Of a stretch of DNA of 43,156 nt, positions 26,052 through 35,891 are shown in pieces (position 1 is the stretch's first letter; each line of letters opens with the position of its first letter). Source of the DNA: Candidatus Amesbacteria bacterium (GTDB lineage: Bacteria; Patescibacteriota; Microgenomatia; CAZETR01; Amesbacteraceae); NCBI GenBank assembly GCA_027331445.1, contig DAHWUD010000001.1:1-43156 (forward strand). Direction: 5' to 3'. The position numbers and the translations under genes were made by a program. The notes beneath the pieces are model-generated. The model did not search any database and was not told where the DNA came from. It was given only the letters and a program-made list of their open reading frames with translations.

Positions 26052-28247
26052 ATGAAAACCGGACTTTCCGTAGTTATTCCGGCCTATAATGAGGAAGCCA
26101 ACGTCGCCTCTTGTCTGCAGCAGGCTTACTCTGTCCTCAAGGCCCTGGACCTCGACTGGGAAATCATTTTCGTCAACGACGGTTCTCATGACCGCACCGG
26201 TCACATTGCCAAGCTTCTCACTCGGAAAATTCCCCACCTTTATGTCGTTGAAAACAAACCCAACAAAGGCTACGGCGGATCTCTCCGGACCGGATTTGCC
26301 GCCGCCACCAAGGAGTTCATCGCCTTTGTCCCGGCCGATAATCAATTTGATTTTTCCCAAATTAAAGATTTTCTTAATCTCGAACGTCAAACCCACGCCG
26401 ATATTATTAGCGGCATCCGTCCCCACGGCGGCCGCGATCCGGTTCATCGTTTGGTTATTCGCTGGGCCTGGAATACCCTGGTCCGGGGCCTGTTCGGATA
26501 CCTGGCGAGCGATATCGATTGCGGTTTTAAACTTTTTAAAAGCAGTCTTTTGGATAAAGTCCTGTTGACGTCAGACGGCGCCATGATTGACACTCAGTTG
26601 CTGGCGGGTGCCCGGGCCAGAGGATACAAAGTAGCCGAACTCCCGGTTACCCACCTTCCCCGTACTGCCGGTAAATCCACCGGCAGCAATCCCCGGGTGA
26701 TGCTTAAAGCCTGGCGGGATTTAATGGTTTTTTGGTGGCAGCTGCGTCAGGAAATCTTGGTGGAGCAGGGGAGAGCTGTTTTCCGCTGGGAAGCCTTGTT
26801 GCTTATTTTGGTCTTGGCCGTTGCCGCTTTTAGCCGCCTTTACAAGATTGACCAGTATATGACCTTTTTGGGCGATGAAGGCCGGGATGTTACGGTCGTG
26901 CGCCAGATACTTTTGGGCCAAAAAATCGCCCTTATCGGCCCCGGCACCTCCATCGGCAATATGTATCTGGGCCCGCTGTATTACTACCTCATGCTCCTTC
27001 CCCTGGCTCTGGCCCGGTTTTCTCCGGTCGGCCCCGCGGTTCAGATCGCCGTATTTAGTCTGGCCACCATCTGTTTATTATGGTGGTTGGGCCGCCAGTG
27101 GTTTGGCCGCGTTCCCGCCTTGGCCGTGGCTCTTCTTTATGCCCTGTCACCCACTGTCATCATCTATTCCCGATCCTCCTGGAACCCCAATATCATGCCC
27201 TTTTTTGCTTTACTGACTATGTATGCCATTTGGAAAGTATGGCGCTTCAACTACTGGCGCTGGTTGCTGATAGTCGGCGTCAGTCTGGCCTTCGTTCTAA
27301 ACTCGCATTATCTGGGCCTACTGCTCACCCCCGCCATTTTTCTCTACTGGGTTTTAACCAAAAAAACTTCTGTCGCCTGGCGCTATACCCTGCTCTCCAC
27401 CATGGCCTTTTTGCTGCTGATGTCCCCTTTATTCATTTTTGACCTGCGTCACAACTGGACCAACGCCCGGGCCATGTTCCAGTTTTTTACCGACCGGCAG
27501 ACCACCGTCAATCTTAAAGTTTACAAATCCCTACCTTATCTCTTTCCCATCTGGAGGGATATTGTGACCAGCCTGCTTGCCGCCAAAGCGGCTCTTCTGG
27601 GTCAGATTATTGCCATCGTGCTGGTAATTTTCGTCCCGGTCATGGCTGTATTCCGCTTTCGGCGCTCCAACTTTCCCGACTTCGTTTTTGTTTTAGTCTG
27701 GTTGGGCGCCGGTCTGGTCGGCCTGGGTCTGTACAAGCAGCATATCTACGATCATTATTTTGCTTTTCTATGGCCGGCGGTTTTTCTCCTGGCCGGCTTT
27801 CTTCTGGAGTTTGTTTCCTCAATTAAAGTGGGGATAGCTGTCTCTCTCGCCGCCGTGGCCTATCTGGCTTGGGTTAATGCCGTCGCCTCGCCCCTGCTTA
27901 CCCCCCCCAACAATCAGCTGGCCCGCACTCGGGATGTCGCCGATTTCATTACCACCGAAGCCGGCAACCAGCCCTTCAACCTCGCGCTGCTTTCCCACAA
28001 CAATTACGACGCCGCTTACCGCTATTTTCTGTCTTTGGATAATGCTCCCTATCGCACCATTCAGCAACAGATTACAAATCAACTATTTGTCATTTGCGAG
28101 ACTCCCGATTGCCAGCCCATAAATAACCCCTTGTTTGAAATTGCCTCATTTGGCTGGGCCAAAGTTGATCGCCGGTGGGAATTTCCCTGGGGTGTGAAGT
28201 TACTTCTTCTCGTGCACAATCCCACCGGGGCTCCGTCCCAGCCATGA
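26052..28247 (+). CDS. GT2 fused to PMT/ArnT-like (GT39-type) multi-TM domain
   Basis: LSVVIPAYNEEANVASCLQQA; FVNDGSHDRTG; FVPADNQFDFSQI; C-terminal FLGDEGRDVTVVRQILLGQKIALIGPGTSIGNMYLGPLYYYLM. Confidence 0.9.
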   Translation: MKTGLSVVIPAYNEEANVASCLQQAYSVLKALDLDWEIIFVNDGSHDRTGHIAKLLTRKIPHLYVVENKPNKGYGGSLRTGFAAATKEFIAFVPADNQFDFSQIKDFLNLERQTHADIISGIRPHGGRDPVHRLVIRWAWNTLVRGLFGYLASDIDCGFKLFKSSLLDKVLLTSDGAMIDTQLLAGARARGYKVAELPVTHLPRTAGKSTGSNPRVMLKAWRDLMVFWWQLRQEILVEQGRAVFRWEALLLILVLAVAAFSRLYKIDQYMTFLGDEGRDVTVVRQILLGQKIALIGPGTSIGNMYLGPLYYYLMLLPLALARFSPVGPAVQIAVFSLATICLLWWLGRQWFGRVPALAVALLYALSPTVIIYSRSSWNPNIMPFFALLTMYAIWKVWRFNYWRWLLIVGVSLAFVLNSHYLGLLLTPAIFLYWVLTKKTSVAWRYTLLSTMAFLLLMSPLFIFDLRHNWTNARAMFQFFTDRQTTVNLKVYKSLPYLFPIWRDIVTSLLAAKAALLGQIIAIVLVIFVPVMAVFRFRRSNFPDFVFVLVWLGAGLVGLGLYKQHIYDHYFAFLWPAVFLLAGFLLEFVSSIKVGIAVSLAAVAYLAWVNAVASPLLTPPNNQLARTRDVADFITTEAGNQPFNLALLSHNNYDAAYRYFLSLDNAPYRTIQQQITNQLFVICETPDCQPINNPLFEIASFGWAKVDRRWEFPWGVKLLLLVHNPTGAPSQP

Positions 28248-29707
28248 AAAACCCCCCTCTTTTACTCGTTATCATTCTGGCCCTTGCCCTGTTTCTCCGG
28301 GTTTTCCGTACCGCCGACCTAATGGGCTTTTATTATGATCAGGGCCGGGACGCCCTGGTGGTCTGGGATTTGGTTCATCATGGCAAGGTTTTCCTCATCG
28401 GGCCGACTACCGGCATCGAAGGCATCTTTTTGGGCCCCTTCTATTATTATTTAATTGCGCCCTTTTATGCCCTGGGAGGCGGCAATCCTGTTTTCCCGGC
28501 GGTCGAGCTGGCCGCCATCAATGTTCTGGCTATCGCCCTGCTTTATTACATCGGTCGCTTGTATTTCGACCAGGCTACCGGTTTGCTGGCTGTGGTTTTG
28601 GTCACCGTTTCCGCCAATTTAATTTCCGCCCAGCGCTGGCTCAGTAACCCCACTCCGTTGCCCCTGTTTGCCCTGCTGGTCCTACTGGCTCTGCTCAAAA
28701 TTATTAACGGCCGTCCCCGCTGGTGGTTGGTCTTGGGTCTGGGTACCGGGCTGAGTTTGCAGCTGGAAGCCGCCTCCGCCGTCTTTTTTCTCCCCACAAT
28801 TTTCATCGTGCTGCTTATCCATCTGCGCCGCGTTAAATTTTCCCCTCCGCATCTTTTATCTGCCGTGGCTTTGTTCGGCGCCACCCTCCTACCCCAGATT
28901 TATTTTGACTTTCGCCACGGCCACATTCTGCTTCACGCCTTCCGGCAGTTCCTGTTGTCGGAAAAAAGCTTTCAACCCGCCGTGGTTGGATTTTTGGCTG
29001 ACCGCCTGAACTTTTATTTCGTCAACTTTTCCAATACTTTGTTCATCACCCATACCGCAGCCGTCGTCGGCTTTATAATTTTGGGCCTGTTATTATTGTT
29101 GTTCTCCCTCCGGCTGCCCCGTCAGGCCTTTGTCACTCTGCTTGTCTGGTGGTTGACGCCGATGGTTATTTTATTGTTTTATCACGGCAATCACGGTTAC
29201 GTCTGGGGTTATTACTTTACCGGCGTCTACCCGGTTTTTATCCTTATTGCCAGTGCCCTGGGTGTGGCCGCATTTAAAAAATCGCCTCTCATGAGACCCG
29301 TCCTGCTGCTGCTCCTGGCCCTGTCGCTGTTCCAAAACGTCAAACAGATCAAAGCCGACCTTTTTCGCCCGTATCCTTCGGTCATTTCTTTGACCACCAG
29401 CACGGCGGCCGTAGATTGGGCCTACCGCGACGCCGCCGGCACCGCCTTTAACATCGACGCTTACGTTCCTCCCCAAATTCCTTACGCCTATGGGTACCTG
29501 ACCCTCTGGCAGGGGGCCACGGTCTTTCATACCCAGCCTCAAACTGCACTTGTCCCCCGCCTTTATACTATCTATGAACCGGATTTGGAGCGGCCGGATT
29601 ATTTACAAAAATGGCTTGCCCGCCAGGATTCATATGGCCCGGTCTCTGCTTCTACCCACTTTGGCGACGTCAGCGTCCAGCGCCGCACCCGCATCTCAGC
29701 CCCCTAA
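28244..29707 (+). CDS. PMT/ArnT-like multi-TM glycosyltransferase
   Basis: GFYYDQGRDALVVWDLVHHGKVFLIGPTTGIEGIFLGPFYYYLIAPFYAL; ATG 28244 overlaps upstream stop (ATGA). Confidence 0.82.
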   Translation: MKNPPLLLVIILALALFLRVFRTADLMGFYYDQGRDALVVWDLVHHGKVFLIGPTTGIEGIFLGPFYYYLIAPFYALGGGNPVFPAVELAAINVLAIALLYYIGRLYFDQATGLLAVVLVTVSANLISAQRWLSNPTPLPLFALLVLLALLKIINGRPRWWLVLGLGTGLSLQLEAASAVFFLPTIFIVLLIHLRRVKFSPPHLLSAVALFGATLLPQIYFDFRHGHILLHAFRQFLLSEKSFQPAVVGFLADRLNFYFVNFSNTLFITHTAAVVGFIILGLLLLLFSLRLPRQAFVTLLVWWLTPMVILLFYHGNHGYVWGYYFTGVYPVFILIASALGVAAFKKSPLMRPVLLLLLALSLFQNVKQIKADLFRPYPSVISLTTSTAAVDWAYRDAAGTAFNIDAYVPPQIPYAYGYLTLWQGATVFHTQPQTALVPRLYTIYEPDLERPDYLQKWLARQDSYGPVSASTHFGDVSVQRRTRISAP

Positions 29708-29710
29708 TTT

Positions 29711-31195
29711 ATGTCCAAAATCCGCTCATTTTTTTCTTCCTTCCTCCCTCTTTCTTTGCTTTTGGGCCTTTTTGTCCGCAGTTATCAGTTTGCCGACCGC
29801 TTCTCATACGCCCATGATAATGACCTGGCCTCCTGGATTATCAAGGATATTGTCTTTGACCACCATCTCCGCCTCATCGGTCAGCTGACTTCCTCTCCTG
29901 GTATCTTCATTGGTCCCATTTATTATTACCTGCTCATTCCCTTTTATGCTCTGGCTCATTGGGATCCCATCGGCTCCGTCTGGTTTTCCGTTATTATCGG
30001 CGGCTTGGCCATCGCCAGCGTTTATTATGTTTTTAATCGCCTCTACGGCCGTCTTCCCGCCTCCGTCGGCTCTCTTATTTATGCCGTTTCCTGGAGTATC
30101 GCCGGCACGGAAAGGGAAGTCGTCCCTACCACTCCGGTTTTTCTTTGGACCATCTGGTTTTATTACACTATTAATCTGCTGTTTCAGGGCAAATCCCGGG
30201 GTATTTTATACGCCTTTATTTTAGCCGCCTTGGTCTGGGATATAAATTTAGCTCTAGGCTTGGTTTTTCCTCTCGTTCTGATAGCTTTGCTGGTCCGTCA
30301 TCGCCGCTTTGTTCGCCGGGATTTTCTTGTTCCTGCCGTTTCGGCTCTGGTTTTGTCTCTACCTTTGATTTTGTTTGAAGTCCGTCATGGTTTCAGCCAG
30401 ACCCGGGCGCTTTGGCAGACTCTGGTCCACACCGGTTCCGGCCACATCAATTTGCCTGCCAAACTCAACCACGTAGTCCTTTATGCGGCCCAAAACGCGA
30501 CCCGGATTTTTTACTGGAATCCTCCGGCCGATCTCTCCGTTTATTTGATTCCGGTCCTTCTGCTGCTCTTCCTGGTTTACCTTTCGCTGCGCCGGCGGTT
30601 TTTACAGCCCCGGGATATATTTATTTATCTGTTTTGGCTGTCGGCTTTTATCGGATTTTTTCTCTTCAACTCCATTAATCTTTCCGAATATTACCTCAAC
30701 GGCGCCAATATTCTCTGGATCTGCTTGGCGACCCTGGTCCTCTCCTGGCTTATGAGTCTGGGAAGGTTCGCCCGGGTCGCGGCGTTGGTCGTCGTTGCGT
30801 TTTTTGCCTGGGAGAATTTATCTAGTTTCATTACCGCCCCCAACAACGCCAGCGGTTATGTGGAAAGAACCGCTCTGGTTAAATACATTGCTGCTGACGC
30901 CGCCGCCCACCGTTACCCCTGCATCGCCGTTTCGTATATTACTTCTCCGGGCAACAATTTAGGTTACCGCTACCTGTTTTATCGGGCCGGTCTGCATGTC
31001 AATCAGCCCAAAAGCCAAAGCCCCGTTTACACCATTGTTTTTCCTCTGTCGTATGTCGATCGGCTGGATAAAACCTTTGGTTCGTTAGGAGTTATTCTCC
31101 CCGATTATAATCGTTATACCCCCTCAGGCATTGCCGTCAGTTGCTCGGGCGCCAACGCCAACCTGACCGATCCCATGTTCGGTTTTACCAATTAA
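29711..31195 (+). CDS. PMT/ArnT-like multi-TM glycosyltransferase
   Basis: YAHDNDLASWIIKDIVFDHHLRLIGQLTSSPGIFIGPIYYYLLIPFYAL; paralogous to the two preceding genes. Confidence 0.8.
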   Translation: MSKIRSFFSSFLPLSLLLGLFVRSYQFADRFSYAHDNDLASWIIKDIVFDHHLRLIGQLTSSPGIFIGPIYYYLLIPFYALAHWDPIGSVWFSVIIGGLAIASVYYVFNRLYGRLPASVGSLIYAVSWSIAGTEREVVPTTPVFLWTIWFYYTINLLFQGKSRGILYAFILAALVWDINLALGLVFPLVLIALLVRHRRFVRRDFLVPAVSALVLSLPLILFEVRHGFSQTRALWQTLVHTGSGHINLPAKLNHVVLYAAQNATRIFYWNPPADLSVYLIPVLLLLFLVYLSLRRRFLQPRDIFIYLFWLSAFIGFFLFNSINLSEYYLNGANILWICLATLVLSWLMSLGRFARVAALVVVAFFAWENLSSFITAPNNASGYVERTALVKYIAADAAAHRYPCIAVSYITSPGNNLGYRYLFYRAGLHVNQPKSQSPVYTIVFPLSYVDRLDKTFGSLGVILPDYNRYTPSGIAVSCSGANANLTDPMFGFTN

Positions 31196-31197
31196 TT

Positions 31198-31956
31198 ATG
31201 GCTTCAATTCCTTTTCTCTCCGTAATTATTCCGGCCTACAACGAAGCGGCCAATCTCTCCGGTGATCGCCTGGCTCCTATCACTTCTTACCTCTCTTCCG
31301 TGGGCCATACCTGGGAACTGCTCGTGGTCAATGACGGATCCACCGACGCTACCTTGGATCTCCTGCGCCGGTTTGCCGCCCATCATGACCACGTGTCCGT
31401 GATTGACTCGCCTCATCGGGGCAAGGCGGCCACCATTATCACCGGGGTAGAGCAGTCCCGGGGCCGGTATATTATTTTTTCCGATATGGATCAGGCCACG
31501 CCCATTTCCGAATCCCAAAAACTTCTTTCCCGGCTGCAGTCCGGCTCGGATATCGTCATCGGTTCCCGGACTGGTCGTCAGGGCGCCCCGCTGTTTCGTC
31601 AGGTGCTGGCCTACGGCATGGTCATTCTCCGGGGTCTCTTGTTGCGTCTGCCTTACCGCGATACCCAATGCGGGTTCAAAGGCTTTGACCGGGCGGCCGC
31701 CGATAAAATCTTTCCCCTCATGAAACGCATTCATCATTTCCATCCGATTACCGAAGCCGCCGTCAACCCCGGTTTTGATGTGGAGCTGCTCTATTTGGGC
31801 CGCAAGCTGGGCTTTAAAATTGCCGAAGTCCCTGTCGCCTGGCATCACGTGCAAAGTACCCGGGTCAGATTTTTCCGGGACGCCTTTTCCGGTTTCAGTG
31901 AATTGTTGTTAGTTCGCTGGCGCTCCCTGACCGGCGCTTATCATCTCAAATCATGA
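31198..31956 (+). CDS. GT2 (dolichyl-phosphate glucosyltransferase-like)
   Basis: PFLSVIIPAYNEAANLSGDRL; VVNDGSTDATLDLL; IIFSDMDQATPISE; DTQCGFKGFDRAAADKIF. Confidence 0.92.
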   Translation: MASIPFLSVIIPAYNEAANLSGDRLAPITSYLSSVGHTWELLVVNDGSTDATLDLLRRFAAHHDHVSVIDSPHRGKAATIITGVEQSRGRYIIFSDMDQATPISESQKLLSRLQSGSDIVIGSRTGRQGAPLFRQVLAYGMVILRGLLLRLPYRDTQCGFKGFDRAAADKIFPLMKRIHHFHPITEAAVNPGFDVELLYLGRKLGFKIAEVPVAWHHVQSTRVRFFRDAFSGFSELLLVRWRSLTGAYHLKS

Positions 31957-32699
31957 CCCGCCCTTTTCTGTCCGTTGTCATCCCGGCCTACAACGAGTCT
32001 CCCAACTACTCTGCCGGTTGTCTTGACCCCCTGGTTCCGTTTCTCTCCCGCCAAAAATTTTCCTGGGAAATAGTTTTTGTCGACGACGGATCCACCGACG
32101 ATACCAAAGCCCGGCTGTCGGAATTTTGCCGTCTTCATCCTCACACCCGGTTGCTGACCATTCCTCACGGAGGCAAGGCTGCCGCCGTTCGGGCCGGGAT
32201 TTTGGCCGCCCAAGGCGGGATAATTTTGTTTACCGATTTTGACCAGTCTACCCCGCTTAAATTTTGTTTGGACTTCATCGCCGCTCATCGCCGGGGTGCC
32301 GCCGTCGTTATCGGGGTCCGGGTCCATCGCGATGCCGGGGCGGACAGCCTGGCCAGTCGGGTCCGCAGCCGGATTTTTCTGTTCTTCGTCCGATTGATTG
32401 CTCTCCCCGGCATCCGGGATTCCCAATGCGGCTTCAAATCTTTTACCCGTGGGGCCGCCGCCAAAATATTTTCCTCACTTCAGGTCTGCCGCCAGAATCA
32501 GGTTTCGGGCGGGTATATGGGAGCTTTTGATGTTGAGGTCCTGTTTTTGGCCCGCAAGTTTGGGTTGGCCATTGACCAGCTGCCGGTGGATTGGATCCGG
32601 GTTCCCTCCCACCATCTTAATATCTGGCGTGAACCCGTGTCCATGCTGCTGGACACCCTGAAAATCCGCCTTTACGATATACTGGGTAAGTATGGTTAA
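31953..32699 (+). CDS. GT2 (paralog of preceding gene)
   Basis: PFLSVVIPAYNESPNYSAGCL; FVDDGSTDDTKARL; ILFTDFDQSTPLKF; DSQCGFKSFTRGAAAKIF. Confidence 0.92.
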   Translation: MTRPFLSVVIPAYNESPNYSAGCLDPLVPFLSRQKFSWEIVFVDDGSTDDTKARLSEFCRLHPHTRLLTIPHGGKAAAVRAGILAAQGGIILFTDFDQSTPLKFCLDFIAAHRRGAAVVIGVRVHRDAGADSLASRVRSRIFLFFVRLIALPGIRDSQCGFKSFTRGAAAKIFSSLQVCRQNQVSGGYMGAFDVEVLFLARKFGLAIDQLPVDWIRVPSHHLNIWREPVSMLLDTLKIRLYDILGKYG

Positions 32700-34197
32700 A
32701 TATCGGCGCTGGCTTTTCCCGGCCCTCTTGATTCTTCTGGGCGCTCTGGCTCTGCGTCTCGTCCGCCTCAACTCCCTTCCCATTTTTGCCGACGAGTCAA
32801 TTTATATCCGCTGGGCTCAGATCATGCGGGCCGAACCTACTCTGCGCTTTGTGTCCCTCTCCGATGGCAAGCAGCCCCTGTACATGTGGGCCGTCATCCC
32901 CTTCTTTAAAGTGATTTCTGATCCTCTGATCGCCGGCCGTGTCCTTTCCGCTCTTTGCGGTCTGGGCACCCTGGTGGGCGTTTTTGCTGCCGCCCAGGTA
33001 TTGTTCAAACGCCCCGCCGTGTCGTTTCTGGCCGCCTTAATTTGGGCCGTCCTTCCGTATGCTGTCTTTTTTGAACGCATGGCTTTGGTCGATCCCATGC
33101 TCAATCTGTTCATCGTCTGGACCTTCGTTTTTTCAGCTCTGGCCCTCATTCATTCCCGTTGGGACTTAGCCATGTTAGCCGGCTTTTCTCTGGGCTTTGC
33201 CTACCTCACCAAATCCCCGGCTCTGTTTTCCTTTTTTCTCGTCCCCTGCTCGCTGCTGCTGGTAAATCTGCGGTCCAAATCTCCGCTTCAATTAATCAAA
33301 CAAGGAGCGCTGATCCTGACCACTTATATCATTGCCCTGGCTATGTATAACATTCTGCGTCTCGGGCCTGAATTCAATATGCTCGCTTCCCGGACTCAGG
33401 ATTACTATTATCCCTTGTCCGAAGTTATCCGCCATCCCTGGTCGCCGCTTCTACCCCATCTGCAGGATGATTTAAGTTTTTTTGCCTATCTGCTGACCCC
33501 CTTTGGCCTCCTGCTTAGTCTGCTGGGGATATTTATCGGTAAATTTGACCGCTGGCGTCCCCGTCTGATTTTGGTGGCCTGGGCCTTTCTCCCGGTCCTG
33601 GCCCAGTCTGCCGTCGCCATCAGCCTGACCGCCCGTTACCTGCTGTTTTCCGTGCCCTTCATGGTCATCCTGGCCGCCTGGGCCATTTCTTATCTCTGGC
33701 ATCATTTCCGTCCCCTGTTGGCCCGGTTGCTGCTGGTTGCGGTGGTTCTGCCGTCTTTGGCTGTGGACTTTTTGTTTCTGTTTGCCATTCAATCAGCCCC
33801 CCTGCCCCGCATCGAACGCTCCGGCTATCTGGAGCAGTGGACGGCCGGCACCGGCCTGAGACAGGTAGCCGATCAGCTAAAGATTTATGCCCGCAAGGGC
33901 CCCGTACTAGTTGGTTCCGAGGGTTACTTCGGTACGCCCTTTGACGCCTTGCAGCTCTATCTTAATTCCCAGACCAACGTCCGGGTCATCGGCGTGGGCG
34001 TCTGGATCAATTCCGTCAGCGATAAACTCACCAACGCCCTGGCCGATAACCAGGTCTTTTTGGTTGTCAATTCTTCCCGTTTCCATGCCGACTATCATCA
34101 GCTGGGTTTAAAATTGCTCGCCAGTTATCCTAAGGCCGTGGCCCCTGACGGCAGCCGGGAATCCCTGCTGTTCTTTCAGGTATTACCAACCAAATGA
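32692..34197 (+). CDS. PMT/ArnT-like (GT39-type) multi-TM glycosyltransferase
   Basis: LRLVRLNSLPIFADESIYIRWAQIMRAEPTLRFVSLSDGKQPLYMWAVIPFFKV; multiple TM. Confidence 0.85.
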   Translation: MVKYRRWLFPALLILLGALALRLVRLNSLPIFADESIYIRWAQIMRAEPTLRFVSLSDGKQPLYMWAVIPFFKVISDPLIAGRVLSALCGLGTLVGVFAAAQVLFKRPAVSFLAALIWAVLPYAVFFERMALVDPMLNLFIVWTFVFSALALIHSRWDLAMLAGFSLGFAYLTKSPALFSFFLVPCSLLLVNLRSKSPLQLIKQGALILTTYIIALAMYNILRLGPEFNMLASRTQDYYYPLSEVIRHPWSPLLPHLQDDLSFFAYLLTPFGLLLSLLGIFIGKFDRWRPRLILVAWAFLPVLAQSAVAISLTARYLLFSVPFMVILAAWAISYLWHHFRPLLARLLLVAVVLPSLAVDFLFLFAIQSAPLPRIERSGYLEQWTAGTGLRQVADQLKIYARKGPVLVGSEGYFGTPFDALQLYLNSQTNVRVIGVGVWINSVSDKLTNALADNQVFLVVNSSRFHADYHQLGLKLLASYPKAVAPDGSRESLLFFQVLPTK

Positions 34198-35891
34198 AAA
34201 AAGACCTTCTCATCCTATTACTTCTTATTCTCCCGGCTTTCGGCCTGCTTTTCCAGAAAGGGTATTTTGCCATGCACGACGACCTGCAGAGTATGCGCCA
34301 GATGGAATTGGATCATTGCTTTAGGGACGGTCAGATTCCCTGTCGCTGGGTTCTGGATATGGGTTACGGTTACGGCTACCCCTTATTTAATTACTATCCG
34401 CCCTTTCCTTACTATCTGGGCCAGATCTTTCGCTGGGCCGGCCTGTCATATATCGATGTTGTCAAAGCCGTGGGTGTCGTCGGATTCATTTTTACGGCCG
34501 CCGTCATGTATTTTCTCGGCCGGGAATTTTGGGGCCGCCTGGGCGGGTTAATTTCCGCCGCTTTCTATTCCTACGGCCCTTACCACTCAGTTGATTTTTG
34601 GGTCAGGGGAGCCATGAATGAATTTTGGGCCATGGCCTTTTACCCGGCCATTCTTTGGACTTCATATCGTTTGCTTCGTTCTTCCACCCCCCGCCGCTGG
34701 ATTCCGGCTTTAGCCCTCTCAATTGCCGGATTGATGCTGTCTCACAATCCCATGCTCATGATCTTCACCCCCACCGCTGTGGTCTGGGCCCTGTTTTGGT
34801 GGTGGAAATTTCATCACTCCCGGGCCGCTTTTATGGGCCTTGCCCTGTCCTCTGTTTTTGCCCTGGGTTTGGCCGCCTTCTTTACCCTGCCCGTGCTTTT
34901 TGAACAGAAGTTTGCCCATGTCGATTCCCTAATTATCGGTTATTTCAATTATCTGGCTCATTTTGTTCCCATCAGCCGCATGTTTTGGATCGTTAAGTGG
35001 GGCTACGGCGCCTCCGGTCTTGGCCAGACCGACTTTTTGAGCTTTAATATCGGTTATTTGCAGTGGCTGATTCCGGCCGTGGTTTTAATTTTGCTGCCGT
35101 TTGTCAAAAGACTCCGTCCCTACAAATTTTTTATCATTTTGCTCACGCTTTTTACCCTGGCCTCATTATTCATGATGCACAGCAAATCCACTTTTATCTG
35201 GCAGCATTTTGCCCCTCTGGCCTTTTTGCAGTTTCCCTGGCGGTTCCTCTCTATGGCCACTTGTTATGCTTCTCTGGCAGCGGGCGCCATTGCCCTGGCC
35301 CTGCCGGCCAAAATTCTGAAATTCACGGCCGCCGTGCTCTTGTCCGCCGTCGTCCTCTTAAACGGCAATTATTTCCGCCCCCGGGTCTGGTATCCGAATA
35401 TGACCGACGCCGTCAAATTTTCCGGTCATTCCTGGTATCTGCTCATCACTTCCGGCATCTTTGATTATCTCCCTATTTATGCGCCCCACCCTCCCGCCGA
35501 TCCCCCCGGCGGCAATTTGAATATTACCCCCCTGGGCGCTTATCAGACCATCCGCAAAACCACGGATTTTCAGTCCTACCAACTGCAGTTGTCCGCTCCC
35601 TCTACCGTCGAAATCGAGACTTACTATTTCCCCGGCTGGCAGGTCTTCCTGGACGGCAAGTTGCAGGCCATTAATCCCGCCCGCGATCCGCTGCTGGGCC
35701 GTATGAAAGTCGACGTCCCCGCCGGCAATCACACCTTAGTCGCCCGTTTTACCAATACTCCTGTCCGGGCCGTCGGGGATTATGTTTCTCTCTTCTCCTG
35801 GCTTGGACTGCTGGGGTGGGGGATAGTTTCCCTCACAAAATCCTCCGCGTTTTCCACCATCGTCTCCGGTTTAAATAGACACCAATCGTGA
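34194..35891 (+). CDS. PTPS-related / YfhO-like multi-TM membrane protein
   Basis: FAMHDDLQSMRQMELDHCFRDGQIPCRWVLDMGYGYGYPLFNYYPPFPYYLGQIF...SYGPYHSVDFWVRGAMNEFWAMAFYP; YYFPGWQVFLDGKLQAINPARDPLLGRMKVDVPAGNHTLVARF. Confidence 0.82.
   Translation: MKKDLLILLLLILPAFGLLFQKGYFAMHDDLQSMRQMELDHCFRDGQIPCRWVLDMGYGYGYPLFNYYPPFPYYLGQIFRWAGLSYIDVVKAVGVVGFIFTAAVMYFLGREFWGRLGGLISAAFYSYGPYHSVDFWVRGAMNEFWAMAFYPAILWTSYRLLRSSTPRRWIPALALSIAGLMLSHNPMLMIFTPTAVVWALFWWWKFHHSRAAFMGLALSSVFALGLAAFFTLPVLFEQKFAHVDSLIIGYFNYLAHFVPISRMFWIVKWGYGASGLGQTDFLSFNIGYLQWLIPAVVLILLPFVKRLRPYKFFIILLTLFTLASLFMMHSKSTFIWQHFAPLAFLQFPWRFLSMATCYASLAAGAIALALPAKILKFTAAVLLSAVVLLNGNYFRPRVWYPNMTDAVKFSGHSWYLLITSGIFDYLPIYAPHPPADPPGGNLNITPLGAYQTIRKTTDFQSYQLQLSAPSTVEIETYYFPGWQVFLDGKLQAINPARDPLLGRMKVDVPAGNHTLVARFTNTPVRAVGDYVSLFSWLGLLGWGIVSLTKSSAFSTIVSGLNRHQS

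Noticed and set aside
26016-26447. N-terminal 144-aa extension of minus ORF 24936-26447
   Set aside because: Antisense to the GT2 part of 26052-28247; a natural start (MKSRLASG...) with a signal-like TM lies at 26015.
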